Source: Phyllobacteriaceae bacterium
Lineage (GTDB): Bacteria > Pseudomonadota > Alphaproteobacteria > Rhizobiales > Rhizobiaceae
Direction of reading: 5' to 3'
Length of the DNA: 64,000 bases
Assembly (NCBI GenBank): GCA_024742765.1
Contig: JANSXT010000006.1
Span: 62,001 to 126,000, forward strand
The translations under genes and the position numbers were made by a program. Of this stretch, positions 40,671 to 52,800 are shown piece after piece; positions within the stretch are counted from its first letter, which is position 1, and the number at the start of each line of letters is the position of its first letter. The notes below the pieces were generated by a model that saw only the letters and a program-made list of their open reading frames with translations, made no database searches and was not told the origin of the DNA.

Positions 40671-41951
40671 TCAGTCCGTCTCGGGCGGGGTCAGGTCGCG
40701 CACCACGCCATAGGTGAAGATGCCATTGTCGGCGAGCATCGACCATCCGGCGGACCAGCTGGTCGAATCGGTCACGAACTGGGTGACATATTTCAGGCTG
40801 TTGGTCTTGCTCATGCCCTGGAAATAGGTGAGCCGGCCGTCGGCATTATAGTCCATCATCATCAGGCCGAAATCCTCGACCTTGCCGACCTGCTCCCAGC
40901 CGGTCCATTGCTGCAGCAGCGAATCGACCTGCTGGTTGTAGTAGAGTTGCGCGTGCTCGCCGACCGCCATCAGCGAGATGTGGCCATCCCCGTCGATCGC
41001 CGAAGTCACGTTGAAGATGACACCGCCGGTCATGCCCGGCCGCACCCATTCGCTCCAGCCGGCGCCGCCGGGCGGGTCCTGCCGGATTTGCACCACTTCG
41101 GCCAGATTGCCGACCATGAAAATGTTGACGGCACCCTGCCGGTCGAGAACCGCAGTGGGCTGCGAGCCCGCGCCGCCGCTCATCTGATTGTCGATCCGCG
41201 TCCAGCCGGTCCAGTCGTCGGCGGCCAGCGCCGTGCCGGTCTTTTGCTGGGTGACATAGACCGCGCGATCGCTGGGGTCCTGCCCAAGCCCGACCAGCAG
41301 GACACGGCCATCGGCATTATTGGTGACCGTGACGGCCGAGACATGCTCGCCGGGCAGCGGGATCCACTCGCTCCAAGGCTGGTCCGGCGGCTCGGGAACC
41401 TGCACATGCACCGTGATCGGCTCTTTGGCGCCCGGCGGCGTGATCTGCTCGGTCTTGTCGACGATCTTCGGCGGGTTTTGATAAATCCACCACACATTGC
41501 CGCCTGAATCATCGACGCCGAAAATCTCGATCCGCCCATCCGCATCGCGGGTCATCGCCAATTGGTGAAATCCGGCCAGACCGTCGGGCATGCCAAGGCC
41601 CACCGGCGCGTTCCAGCGTTCGGCGCCGCCCGGCCCCTGCGGCGCCTCGTCGACATAATGCACCGCAAGCGGCGCATCCTTGGTCTGCGCGACAAACGCC
41701 ACACGGCCATCGGTGGTCGAGCCCGTGCCGAGCACGATATAGGCATTGTCGTTGATCGCCGCCCATTGCCCGCTCCACGGGCCGTTCGGCTCGGTCTGGG
41801 CGGTCCACATCGGCTTGTTGCCCTGATTGACGTCGAGACCGATCACCATCAGCCGCGACAGTTCGGCGAACGGGGTGATGTCCGGATCGCCGTCGCCGGG
41901 CAGGATGGCATCGTCTTCAAGCTCGATTTCGCTGCGTTCGGCATCGCTCAT
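40671..41951 (-). CDS. PLL/tectonin-like beta-propeller protein of a tail-collar operon
   Basis: A 426-aa protein made of repeated blades with the pattern W..W....(20-30)..DGR.....G..D: NGPWSGQWAAINDNAYIVLG, TDGRVAFVAQTKDAPLAVHY, DQPWSEWIPLPGEHVSAVTV, NADGRVLLVGLGQD, DDWTGWTRIDNQ, GWSEWVRPGMTGG, WTGWEQVGKVEDFG, NADGRLTYFQGMS. This is the layout of PLL-like lectin propellers. The N-terminal 40 residues are acidic, with no signal peptide. It may be a carbohydrate-binding partner of the collar proteins; family level only. Confidence 0.65.
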   Translation of the reverse strand: MSDAERSEIELEDDAILPGDGDPDITPFAELSRLMVIGLDVNQGNKPMWTAQTEPNGPWSGQWAAINDNAYIVLGTGSTTDGRVAFVAQTKDAPLAVHYVDEAPQGPGGAERWNAPVGLGMPDGLAGFHQLAMTRDADGRIEIFGVDDSGGNVWWIYQNPPKIVDKTEQITPPGAKEPITVHVQVPEPPDQPWSEWIPLPGEHVSAVTVTNNADGRVLLVGLGQDPSDRAVYVTQQKTGTALAADDWTGWTRIDNQMSGGAGSQPTAVLDRQGAVNIFMVGNLAEVVQIRQDPPGGAGWSEWVRPGMTGGVIFNVTSAIDGDGHISLMAVGEHAQLYYNQQVDSLLQQWTGWEQVGKVEDFGLMMMDYNADGRLTYFQGMSKTNSLKYVTQFVTDSTSWSAGWSMLADNGIFTYGVVRDLTPPETD

Positions 41952-41985
41952 GGTCGCGCTCCCTGATCTGTTCGTGTCGCCGCGC

Positions 41986-42513
41986 CTAACCGCGCGACGG
42001 ATAGAGCCCGACCAGCGCGATGATGAAGTTCATCACCAGAAAGGGCTGCAGATTGTTGTGCGCTTGGCTACCGCCGGTGGTTTCGAGGACGGCGTCCGCC
42101 ATGTTGACGATGTTGGCCGAGGAGTTGCTATGGTAGGCAAAGCCACCGCTTGAACGCGCCATACCCCGGTTCGCCGCGGGCACCTGGAAAGACCCCGGAA
42201 ACCCGTCGGACATCATCGTGTGCGTGTGCTGCGGCATCTGCGCCTCGCTGAGCGTTACCATTTCAACGCCGCCGCGCTGCCCCAACCGCCGCGAAGTCAG
42301 GCCCGGCCCGCGTCCGGGATGCATCGGCACCCGTCCCTGCATGTTGGGCAGCGCCGTCGTCGACCGGCCGTCCCCGCCATAGGTGGTGCCAATCAGCGAG
42401 AACAGCGCCGTGTTCTGCGATATCGGCAGCAACTGGCCGTCGCAGAAGGCCCAGCCACGCGGCGCGAAATTGCCGGCGAAGATGCGAATCTCGGCAACGA
42501 ACGGTTCTGACAT
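41986..42513 (-). CDS. Tail-collar (microcystin-dependent) protein 3
   Basis: A 175-aa Tail_Collar-domain protein: SEPFVAEIRIFAGNFAPRGW, AFCDGQLLPISQNTALFSLI, GTTYGGDGRSTTALPNMQGR, and a central insertion GMARSSGGFAYHSNSSA, then QAHNNLQPFLVMNFIIALVG. This is the phage fibre collar fold, used outside phages in conserved bacterial operons. Third of three tandem paralogues; 12 bases after the second. A 34-base gap separates it from the beta-propeller gene. Confidence 0.85.
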   Translation of the reverse strand: MSEPFVAEIRIFAGNFAPRGWAFCDGQLLPISQNTALFSLIGTTYGGDGRSTTALPNMQGRVPMHPGRGPGLTSRRLGQRGGVEMVTLSEAQMPQHTHTMMSDGFPGSFQVPAANRGMARSSGGFAYHSNSSANIVNMADAVLETTGGSQAHNNLQPFLVMNFIIALVGLYPSRG

Positions 42514-42525
42514 GGCGCGTCTCCC

Positions 42526-43044
42526 TCAGTGCCGGCTCGGATAGATGCCGAACAGTGCGATGATGAAATTCACGCACAGGAACGGCTGGAGGTTTGTGTG
42601 CGATCGACTTCCGCCCGTATGGGTGATGGCCGAAGCTGAGAAGCCGGCCGTGGGCGTTGACTCGGAAAACAAGTCGATAGTCGGCGATTCGCCAATGAGC
42701 GCATCCTGCGGACTGTTGGCCCCGGCCAGCGTCGTCGATGCATTGTAGGTGTGCGTGTGGCTCGGCAACTGGTTGACGGTGAGCGTGACGTTTTCCGCAC
42801 CGGCCTTGGCACCCAGCCGCCTTTGCGAAAGCCCCGGCCCCTGCCCGGCATGGATCGGTATCCGGCCGCGCAAGTCGGGCAGGCCGAATGTGGTGCGGCC
42901 GTCGCCGCCATAAATGGTGCCCAGAAGCGAGAACAGTGCGTCATTTTGAGAGACCGCCAGAAGCTGCCCGTCGCAAAACGCCCAGCCGCGCGGGGCGAAA
43001 TTGCCCGCGAACATGCGGATTTCACCGACGAAAGGTTCGGACAT
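42526..43044 (-). CDS. Tail-collar (microcystin-dependent) protein 2
   Basis: A 172-aa paralogue: SEPFVGEIRMFAGNFAPRGW, LLAVSQNDALFSLLGTIYGG, GRTTFGLPDLRGRIPIHAGQ, PSHTHTYNAS (the H-x-H motif typical of the collar fold), and a C-terminal NLQPFLCVNFIIALFGIYPS. The variable middle region (STTLAGANSPQDALIGESPT) differs between the three copies, while the ends are conserved. Confidence 0.85.
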   Translation of the reverse strand: MSEPFVGEIRMFAGNFAPRGWAFCDGQLLAVSQNDALFSLLGTIYGGDGRTTFGLPDLRGRIPIHAGQGPGLSQRRLGAKAGAENVTLTVNQLPSHTHTYNASTTLAGANSPQDALIGESPTIDLFSESTPTAGFSASAITHTGGSRSHTNLQPFLCVNFIIALFGIYPSRH

Positions 43045-43086
43045 GTGCGCGGCCCTCCCAAGCCCTTGGTAACGTAGCGGCGCCGA

Positions 43087-43602
43087 TCAGTTGCGCGAGG
43101 GAAACAGGCCCTGCAGGGCGATGCAGAAATTGACGGCGATCCACGGCATCATGTTGTCATGCGCCTGGCCACCGCCGACATTGGCGACGGTCGCCGATGC
43201 AAGGTTCTGTCGTGTCGCCGAGGAAGGCGCATAGAGATTGGCAGCGGCAGCGAGAATGTTGTTGCTGGGATTGGCCTGATTGCCGTTCGCGCTGCTCGCC
43301 CGCGCGACATGATCGTGATTGGGCATCTCGGCACTTGAAAGCGTATGAGTTTCCTCGCCGCTCTTCTGGCCTTCGCGATGGTCCGCGCCGCCATTGGACC
43401 GGCCGGTGTGCATCGGGGCGCGGCCGCGCAGGTCGGGCAGCGCGAAACTGGTCCGCCCGTCGCCGCCATAGGTGGTGCCCAGAAGCGAATAGAGAGACTG
43501 GTTCTGGTTGATCGGCAATATCTGCCCGTCACAGAAGGCCCAGCCGCGCGGCGCAAAGTTGAAGCCCACAATACGGACTTCCGCCAGAAATGGCTCCGAC
43601 AT
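43087..43602 (-). CDS. Tail-collar (microcystin-dependent) protein 1
   Basis: A 171-aa paralogue and first gene of the operon: SEPFLAEVRIVGFNFAPRGW, QILPINQNQSLYSLLGTTYG, GRTSFALPDLRGRAPMHTGR, MPNHDHVARASSANGN, ending AHDNMMPWIAVNFCIALQGL. The ATG at 43602 is preceded by a G-run (GGGGGGAGTGG) as ribosome site; upstream in-frame codons to 43653 are not family-like. The AT-rich 209-base gap to its right (43603-43811) should hold the operon promoter and the end of the large beta-helix gene. Confidence 0.85.
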   Translation of the reverse strand: MSEPFLAEVRIVGFNFAPRGWAFCDGQILPINQNQSLYSLLGTTYGGDGRTSFALPDLRGRAPMHTGRSNGGADHREGQKSGEETHTLSSAEMPNHDHVARASSANGNQANPSNNILAAAANLYAPSSATRQNLASATVANVGGGQAHDNMMPWIAVNFCIALQGLFPSRN

Positions 43603-43811
43603 CCACTCCCCCCAAAAAAAGTCAAAGAAAAGCGCTTTCCGGAAACAGAGCATTTCCGCGAGTGCTTGAAAACAAGTGTTCTAAGACTTTTGCAAGAATG
43701 CCTTACCGTGGGTAATTGCACAAGATATTTGTGAAAAAAACTTAACCGCTCAGTTGCTTGAAGTCAGACGACCAGGCCGGAGTAACGCGCCGGGAAGCGC
43801 TGCCGTGCCCG

Positions 43812-46800
43812 TTATGGAACCGGACACGCACCGCCGCCCTGCGCCGTGGAGCCGGCATTGAACTGATGCGTGCCGGCCGTGTTGATCGTGTTCCTGCCGT
43901 CCAGATAGGTGTTGATCTGGGCGGAATTGTTGGCCGCGCCACCATAACCTTCCAGATTGACGGTCGCGCCCGAAGCGGTGCGGATCGAGACATCGGTCGC
44001 AAAGCCGGTGCCGGACAAGGTGTTGCCGAGAGCGCCGGCGCCGCCAATGTCCACACAGACAGTGTTGCTGTTGTTTGCATCCACAAAGATGGCGGCAAAG
44101 CCCGCACCGCCGCCCAGCGTCTCGGTAACGGTGTTACCGGTCACGGTGGCGTTCAACACCGCATTGTTGCCGCCGGCCCCGTCGGTGGCCTGAATCTGGA
44201 TGCCCTGATCGATATATTCGCGAATGGTGTTGTTGTTGATCAATGCGGTGAGCACGCCACCGGTGGTGCCGGCAACGCCATTGATTTCCACCTCGATGCC
44301 GACATTGCCCCCCGAACCGGCAACGCCGGCGGTGCCGATCGTGTTGCCGGTGATCGTCGCTTCGACATTGGCGGGAGACTGGTGGCTACCGACATTGACA
44401 TTGATCGACTGGACGTTGGCGCCTTGAATATTGTTGCTGGTGACGAAGATGTCATTCGTACCGGTAAATGTATTGCCATGGCCGATCGTGATCCCGCCGG
44501 CCAGATTGGTTCCGGTGGCCGTCATGGTATTGCCGCTGATCGTCGTCGTGGTGATCGTTGCCGAGCCATTGAGAGCAACCTGAATATGATCGCCATCATG
44601 ATTGTTGAACGTGCTGTTCTGGATGGTCAGCGTGCCGACAGTCGTGCCTGTCTGCATCTCGAAAAAGATGCCGTCTTCAAAAGAGCCGGTTGTGACGTTC
44701 TCGAACGTGCTGTCATCGACGGTAAACGAAGTCAGCGCAGGGAAGCCGGTCTGCTGCTGCACGCGGATATGCGCGTCGAAATTTCCGTCGGCGTCGAGCT
44801 TGCTGAGACTGTATGTGCCCAAGGCATTGGTGATCGCAATGCCATGCTCCTGATTGGCGCTTCCGTTGCTCTCAAGCGTCAGATAGCTGGCCGTCAGCCC
44901 GTTGACCCGATTTGCTTCGATACCGTGATCAGCCGCATCGCGAACAGTCATGTGCGCCAGCGTGACAGGCCCGGTATTGTCCAGCCTGATGCCGTCGCCG
45001 GTGCTGTTGAGGATCTGGCCGCCGGAATTGTTGGAACCCCGCCCGGCCGGCGTACTTCCATCACCTGTCACCGCAAAAGCGCCGGCGCCCGTGTTGTTCA
45101 GCACGATACCGTTGGTCGCGCCGTCTGACGACACGCTCTGGAAGGTCACGCCCGCGCCGCCAATGGTGGTCCCGCCGGAGATGTTCACCGCCGTGCCGGT
45201 GGTGCTCGTCACCGAGTTTCCGGTGCCCTGAACCGTTACTGTTCCGCCGCCGGTGGCGCTGAAACCTGCTCCAGTGCTGGAGTCGATGTCGAGCCCGCCG
45301 CCGGTGAAGTTCACCGTCGACCCGGTGTTGTTGAACAAGGTCACCGCCGTGTTGACGCCGGCGGCGCTGTTGATGATCTTGGTTGCGCCGGAAAAGCCGA
45401 TCAAGGCGCCGCCGGAATTGTTGCCCACATTGATCCCGACACCGGAGCCGGAGTGATTGATATTGCCGGTATGGGTGAACGAACCGCCTGTCTGGCCGGT
45501 CACGAACACGCTGTTGCCGGCCGTAGTGGTGATGGACTGGCCGATCGTAATGGCTGTCGAGCTACCGGTGACCTGGACCGCATTCGATGTTGTGTTGCTT
45601 ATGGCGCCGCCCGTGCCGGTGTTCAGCGTGCCTGTCGATTGGAAGACCCTGATACCTTGCGATGCACCGTCGACCGAAACGCTGGTCAGCGCCACGCCGA
45701 GATTGATGGCGCCTGACCCGGTGTTCCGGATGAAAAGGGCGCTGTCATTGCCGCTGGCGATGGTGCCGGCCGTCGCATTGAGGTTGAGCGTGCCCGCGCC
45801 GCCCTGGTTGACGACAAGGCCCGCGCCATCGGCGGACGCGCCGTCATTGTCGATGTTGAGCGTGCCCAGGGACACGGTCGAGCCGCCCGAATTGGTGATC
45901 TCGACGCCGGCCTGGTCGGAGCCGGTGACCGCCGTCGTGCCTGTGACCGTGAAGGTCGAGCCCGTGGCCAGCGTCAGGTCGACGCCCGAGCCGGTGGCGT
46001 TGCTCGACGTGACATTCTGCAGCGTGATGTTGGCGACCGTCGGGTTGATGAACACCGCCGTGCCATTGTTGGAAGTGATCTGGTTGTTGCCGCCCGGATC
46101 GTTGATCGTCACCGTGTCGGAATCCTGGGCGTGGAAGCCGAAGGCGCCGGCGCCGTTCACGGTGATGTCGACACCATTGAACGTGTAGGTGCCGACGTTG
46201 GGGCTGGCGCCCGCCGCCAGGCCCAGTTCGACGCCGCTGGCATCGGCGCCGGCCGCATCGTTGAGGATCGTGGTCCTGCCGCCGAAGGTGACATTGCCGT
46301 CGGTATTGGAAATCTCGATGGCATCGGTGCGGGCGTCGTCGATGGTCGTCGTTCCCGCGACGGTGATCGTGCGTCCCGTGGGCTTGAAGTTTTCGATCCA
46401 AAGCGCCTCATCCAGATTGATCAGGGCGAGGCTGGCGAAATCGATATCGATATCGTTGGCGACCGCGAAGATGGTGCGGATGCGGATTCCGTCGTCGGAC
46501 TGATTGGTCGCGTTGCCGACGGTCACCGCGCCGAAATCGATGTCGACGCCGGTGGCGAAGATGTTGCTGATGTCGATGCCGTCGCTGCCCGCCTGCACCT
46601 GACCGACCGTCGTGTTCGTGTTGATGTCCACGGCGCCGAAAGCGACGGTCTGACCGGCCGCGAAAAGGCTGTTAAGGACGATGGATTCGGCGGTGTAATT
46701 ATTGAGCGTCGTCGTCCCCGTCACGGCAAAGGACGATCCGCCGCCGGTAGCGACGAAGCTAATGCCGTTGGCTGCCGTGCCGCCGCCATTGCCGGTGATC

Positions 46801-49800
46801 GTGTCGAACACGGCATTGATCGTCGCGTTCTGAAGCAGAACCGCCTGACCGGATGTCGTCGTGATCGACTCGTCGCCGGCCGTCGCGGCAACATTGAGCG
46901 TGCCGCCGGTCGCGGTCAGGCCGGTGCCGGTGACCGTGTCGATGTTCAGCCCGCCATTGAACGTCGCCGTACCCCCGCCCAGATTGACGCCCTCGCCGGC
47001 GGCCGTCCCCGAGGCGGTGATGGTTGCCTGGCTGGCAAAGGTCACGGTGCCGGTATTGGCGGTCGTATTGCCGATGCCGACAAGCCGGCCGTCGATGCCG
47101 GAAGTGTTCTGCGCGCCGAATGTGCCGGCGAACGTGACATTGGCGTCCGACCCCTGCACGGTCAAATTGGCGGTCTCGGCATTCTGGATCAGCGTCGTGC
47201 CCGCCACGCCGACGCCGCCGCCATCGACATTGTCGATCGAGATGCCCGTGCGCGCCCGGTTGATATTGACCGATGCAAAATCGGTCCGGAAGCCCGTGGC
47301 GCCCGCGCCGACACCGCTGACCAGAATGCCCATGGTGGTGGTCGTGCCCTGCCCCACCTGGGTTGCGCCGAAATCGATGTCGACGCCGGTGCCGCCGATG
47401 CTGTCGATGACGATACCGCGCCCGGTGGCGACCGCAGTGTTGCGGTTGATGTCGGTGGCGCCGAAATCGATGTCCTGATTGTTGTTCGCAAGGTTCGAGA
47501 TCTGGATGCCGGCGTCGGCGTAATTGTCCAGCGTGGTCGTGCCGGTGACCGCGAAAGTCGAGTTCGCGACCAGATTGTTCAGCAGGATACCGTCAAGTGT
47601 CCCACCGGCACCCGTACCGGTGACGCTGTCAAACGAGATGTTGGTGGTCACGCCGTCCAGATTAATGGCCTGACCACTGGTGGAGGTGATCGTTGCATTT
47701 CCGGCGGCCGCAACATTGACCGTTCCGCCACCGGTGGCATTCAAACCTGTTCCGCTGCTGCCATTGATGGCGAGATCACCGTTGAAGTTGATGGTCGCGC
47801 CGGCATTGTTGACAAGGGACACCGCATTCTGCGTGCCCGAATTCACCGTCAGATCGGTGAAATTGACAGTCCCGCCGGTCTTAGCGGCAATATCGACCTG
47901 ACCGACCGTCAGTGTTCCCGGCGTTGCACTGTTGGGCAGCGTGCCACGTGTCACCGTGATCGAGCCGCTTCCTCCATCGACGTCGAGCAGCGTACCCGCA
48001 ATGTTGATGTTGTTGTTGATGATCGCAATGCCGGCGGCATTGTTGTTGTTGTCGCTGTCCAGGAAGACCCGGCCAGCTCCGACATTGGTGACCGTAATGC
48101 CCTCGAAGGTGATGGCACCGGTCGTTGTCGTATTGGCGAACATCGCCACGCCGGCGTTCTGAGCTGCAAAGTCGAAGGCCGTGTTCCGGACCGCGCCGTC
48201 CTGGATGGTGAACAGGCCGTTGGTCGCGCTCGAGTTGGAGACGATCGCCTGATTGCCAGTGACCGCACCGCCGGTGGCACCCAGATTGCCCTCGACGTTC
48301 CCGGGCTGCGTGGTGCCGAAATTGACGGTGTTGCCGTTGCCGAAACCGTTGATCGATTGCCCGTTGGCCAGACTGAAAGCTGTGCCGCCGGTCCCGTTGG
48401 CGCCGCCGATATCGACGTTGCCAACAAAGACAAACGTCGTTGAAGTCGTCAGCGCATCGGCCGCCGCAACCGTGATGGTGTTCAGCGCCTGGCTCAGCCC
48501 GTGCGTAGTGGCGGCAATCACACCGCCGGTCTGACTGACGAACACGACCGACCCGGCGGTCGCCGGCAGGTTGGCGCTGTCGCCGGCGCCGAACGCCACA
48601 TCGTTGAAATCGAAACTCGACGCCGCCAGCGTTCCGCCGCCCACATCGACCGTGAACGCACCCGCCTGGCCGTTGACATTGATCGACGATCCCGTGTCGT
48701 TGGGGCTCTCGCCGTCGCCGAAGGTAAACTGCACAGCGGCCGTGTTGTCGATGACGACGCCGCGATGCAGATCGGTGATCGAACTCGATGGGCCTGCCGC
48801 CGGATTGGCCTGGTTGCCGATATTGACGAACTGGTTGCCCAGGACGCCGGTCAGGTCGATGCCGATCGAACTGGTGGACGTGTCGGGTCCCGAAATGGCG
48901 ACCGATTCGAAGTTGACCGCGCCGCCGAGCGTCGTGCCCGAAAAATCGATGCCCTTCTGGTTTGCGGCGGCGCCCACATTGGTGATCGTGGTGACGCCGA
49001 AGGTCAGCGTGCCCGGCGTTCCGCCGATCGAGATCGCATCGGCGTTGGCCGCCCCGGCCCCCAAGTCGATATCGACCTGGCCAAAGGTGACATTGGCATT
49101 GGCGTTGACCAGCACGATGCCGCTGGCGCCGGCATTGTTGATGTCCACTGCGCCATTGAAGGCGATCGCACCGGCATTGTCGGACAGGTTGATGCCGGCC
49201 ACACCGGGGTTGTTCAGGGTGACCGTTGTCCCGGCGGAGAAATTGACATTGGCGCCCGCCGCCACATTGGCGATCTGGATGCCGATCGTGTCGGTCACCG
49301 TGGCGCCGGTGAAGCTGACCGTGCCGCCTGTCACCGTGTTGATGTCGATGGCGCGTCCGCCGGTGGTGTTGGCGATCGTGCCGGACACGGTGATGTTGCC
49401 GGTCGTGCCGCCCCGGATCGAGACCGCGTCGCCGCCATTCGACGTATGGCTGATATTGGCGCCGAAATTGACGGCCATAGCGCCGCCATTGATGTCCAGC
49501 GCGTCGCCGGCCACGCCGCCCTTGGTCACCGTGCCGCCGGTGGCCGTGAACGAGCCGCCGCCATTGTTTTGGATCAGCACCGCGGTGCCCGTAGTGCCGT
49601 TGACGTTCAGCGTGCCCAGATTGATCGCGGCGGTGGAATTGATGACCCGCACGCCCTGGGTCGTCGACCCGGTCACCGATGTGGTTCCGGTGACGGTGAA
49701 GGTGCCGGCGATCGTGTCCAGATTGACGCCGCGCCCGGCGCTGTTGGTCGAGGTCAGGTTGGCGAAGGTCGAACTCATCGTCACGGGGTCGATGTCGACC

Positions 49801-52800
49801 GCCGCGCCATTGGTCGTGTCGATGGTGCCGCCGGTGTTGCCGAAGGCGAAGGCGCCGCCCTTGCCAGCCGCATCGCGGATGAACAGGCCCGTGCCATTGT
49901 TGTTGAAGATGTCGACCGTGCCGAAGCCGATGTCGCCGAGCACCTGATCGAGGCGCACGCCGTCGCCCTCCACCCGGTCGCCGATCGCGCCCACCGACAG
50001 ATTGCCGCCGGTCACCTGCTGCACCGCGCCGCCGGTCACCGCATCGAAGGTCGCATCGAGAATGTCGACGCCGCGCACATCGGCATCGGTGACCGTGTTG
50101 TTGTTGAACGAGTTGATGGTGACCGAGCCCGCGCCCGATCCGTCGACCCTGATCCCGGCCCCGCGCGCATCGGCCACGGTCACAGTGTCAATCGAAACCG
50201 AAATGTTCTGGCCGTTGTCCAGCACATTGACGCCATTACCGGTGATGTCGTCGCCGACGCCCGTCGCCGACGCGCCGATCGTGACGCCCGAGATCATGGC
50301 GTTGCCGCCATCGATCCGGATGCCGTCGCCGCCGGTATTGTCGATCGTGTTGGTGCCGTTCAGCGTGAACGAGCCGACGGCATCATTGTCGAGCACATGG
50401 ATGCCGTGACCCGCGGCCCCGGTGCCGGCGCCGTTGATGTCGATGCCGGTCACCGTCACGGTCGCGTCGGCTTGGTTGAGCGCGATTGCCGATTGCGTCG
50501 CAAAGACATTGCCAGCATCGATGACCGAAGTCGTCGCGGTGTTGCCGATGTTGATCGTGCCAGTGGCATTGTTTCCGATATTGATGCCATTGCCGAGCGT
50601 GTTGATCTGGACCCCGCCTGAACCAGCGCCGGTGCCGATATTGATCGTGCCCGCTGTCCCCGTGAGCTGAATGCCGAGCGCGGTGTCGTCGATCGCAACA
50701 CCGCCCGCGCCGGTGCCCAGATTGATGTCGGATGTGTGCCCGCCCGTGCTGGAGATACCGCGCAGATTGTTGCCGCCGGTGGTCGGCATGTCGATGTCAA
50801 TATTGGCAATCGTCAGCGCGCCGGTCGTTCCGATGCCGGCCAGTTCGATGCCGTTGCCGCCGGTCGCACCGCCCGAATCCACGACCCGCGCATTGGTGAT
50901 GGTGACGCCGCCCGGGCCTGTCAGCGCGTTCAGCCGGATGCCGGCATTGCCATTGCCCGCATTGGTCGACGAAACGCTGTCGAAATTGACCCCGCCGGCG
51001 CCGATCGTGACGGTATCGAGATTGAGCGCCTGGCCGGCGGTCGAGGTGATGGACTGGTCGCCGGCGGTCGCGGCCACCGAGAGCGTCGAGCCGCCGGTGG
51101 CGTTCAGGCCGATGCCCGCCGCCGTATCGATGTCGAGAATGCCGGTGAACGAAACACTGGAATTGGCGATGTCGACGCCATTGCCCGCCGTGGTCGCGAC
51201 ACGCGTGTCGTTGAACGTCACCGTGCCGGTGACATTGTTAAGATCGATGCCCTGGCCGCCGGTGATGTTGCGGATCGTCAGCCCGGTGGAATTGATGCCG
51301 ATGGCGCCCGTTCCGGTCAGCCCGTCGCCGCCGGCCGTGTTCTCGATGATGAAATCCTGCAGCGTCACATTGCCCAGCGCCGTCAGCGTGTCGCCCGCAC
51401 CGGTGTTGGTCAGTGTCGCCGCGCCATTTCCGGTCGGGTCGGTGATGGCGGCTCCGCCGCCCGGAATGCCGGAGAAATTGGCCGGTATGATCAGACCCGA
51501 GGAGACAAAGGTGCGGCCATTGCCGAACGAGGCCATGGTCTGGTCGTTCGACAGCGTGAAGCCGTCCAGATCGTCGATCGCCGCGCCGTCATTGATCAGA
51601 ACGAAGGTCGTGTTGGCGGTGGTGATCGCGTCCGCGGTGATCACATTGGCGCGGTTGTTGACGTCCGAGCCCGATCCGTCGCCGGTGGCGGTCGCGGCGA
51701 CGAAAACCAGTCCGTTGCCTCCGCCCGCGGTGAAATCGAGCGTGCCGGTGAAGGTGACGTCATCGAAATTATAGGAGCCCATGGTGACGGTGGAGCCGCC
51801 CTGGATGGCCGTCGTGGCCGAAATGGACGAGCCCTGGTCGGTCGCGCTTTCCCCATCGCCAAAGATGAAGGTCGCGTTCGAAGCGGCGTTGAACACCACG
51901 CCCGACGCCACACCCGCGATCGATGCGCTCGCGCCCGCGACATCGGTGTCGCCAAGCCGGATCGTGCCCGGCCCCGTCGTGCCCGACAGGACCACGCCGG
52001 CCGTTCCGGTGTTGGTCGTCGACGTCACGTCGAAATCGGTGGCGGTGAAATTGCCGTTGATCGTCGCACCGGCAAGCACGAGGCCCGCCGAATTGTCGGT
52101 TTGCAGCGCGATGTCGAGATCGGCGAACGTCACCGTACCGATGCGGTCGACCGCCAGAACGCCGGCAAGCGTCGGATTGGTGATCGTCGTGCTGCCGCCG
52201 AAGGTCAGCGTCCCCGTCGTCGGCGCCGCGCCGCCAGGACCGTTGAGTTCGATGCCGTTGCCGCCGGCGCTCGTGATGGCGACCGGGCCGTTGAAGGCGA
52301 GCGTCGCGTTGAACGAATCCTCGACATCGATGCCATCATCGCCTGGGTTCGTTATGGTAACCGGGCCGGAGAAGGTGACCGTTCCCGTCACATCGTCCAT
52401 GTCCACGCCATCATCGGTCGGCGTGGCGATGGTGACAGGTCCGGCAAAAGTCACCGTGCCCGCCGTGTTGTCGATGTCTATGCCATCTTGCCCCGCGGTC
52501 GTGACGGTGGTTGCGCCGGTCACCTGGAACGTCGACCCGGCGCCGAAATTGTCGATTGCGATGCCGTCGCCGGGCGCGTTCGTCGAAGCAATGGTGCTGA
52601 AGGTCATCGACCCCCCGACACCGTCAATATTGATCGCCTGGCCCGCCGTCGCGTTCACCGAGTTGGCGACCGCGCCGTTGCTCACATTGACGGTTCCACC
52701 GCCCGTCGCGCTGAAACCGGTGCCGGTGGTCGTGTCGATGTCCAGCCCGCCCGTAAAGGCGATCGTGCCGGCATTGTTCTGAAGATTGATACCCGTTGCG

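Noticed and set aside
40124-43602. Prophage tail region
   Set aside because: Tail_Collar proteins are the only phage-like genes; no capsid, portal, terminase, lysis or integrase gene is near, so a domesticated operon is more likely.
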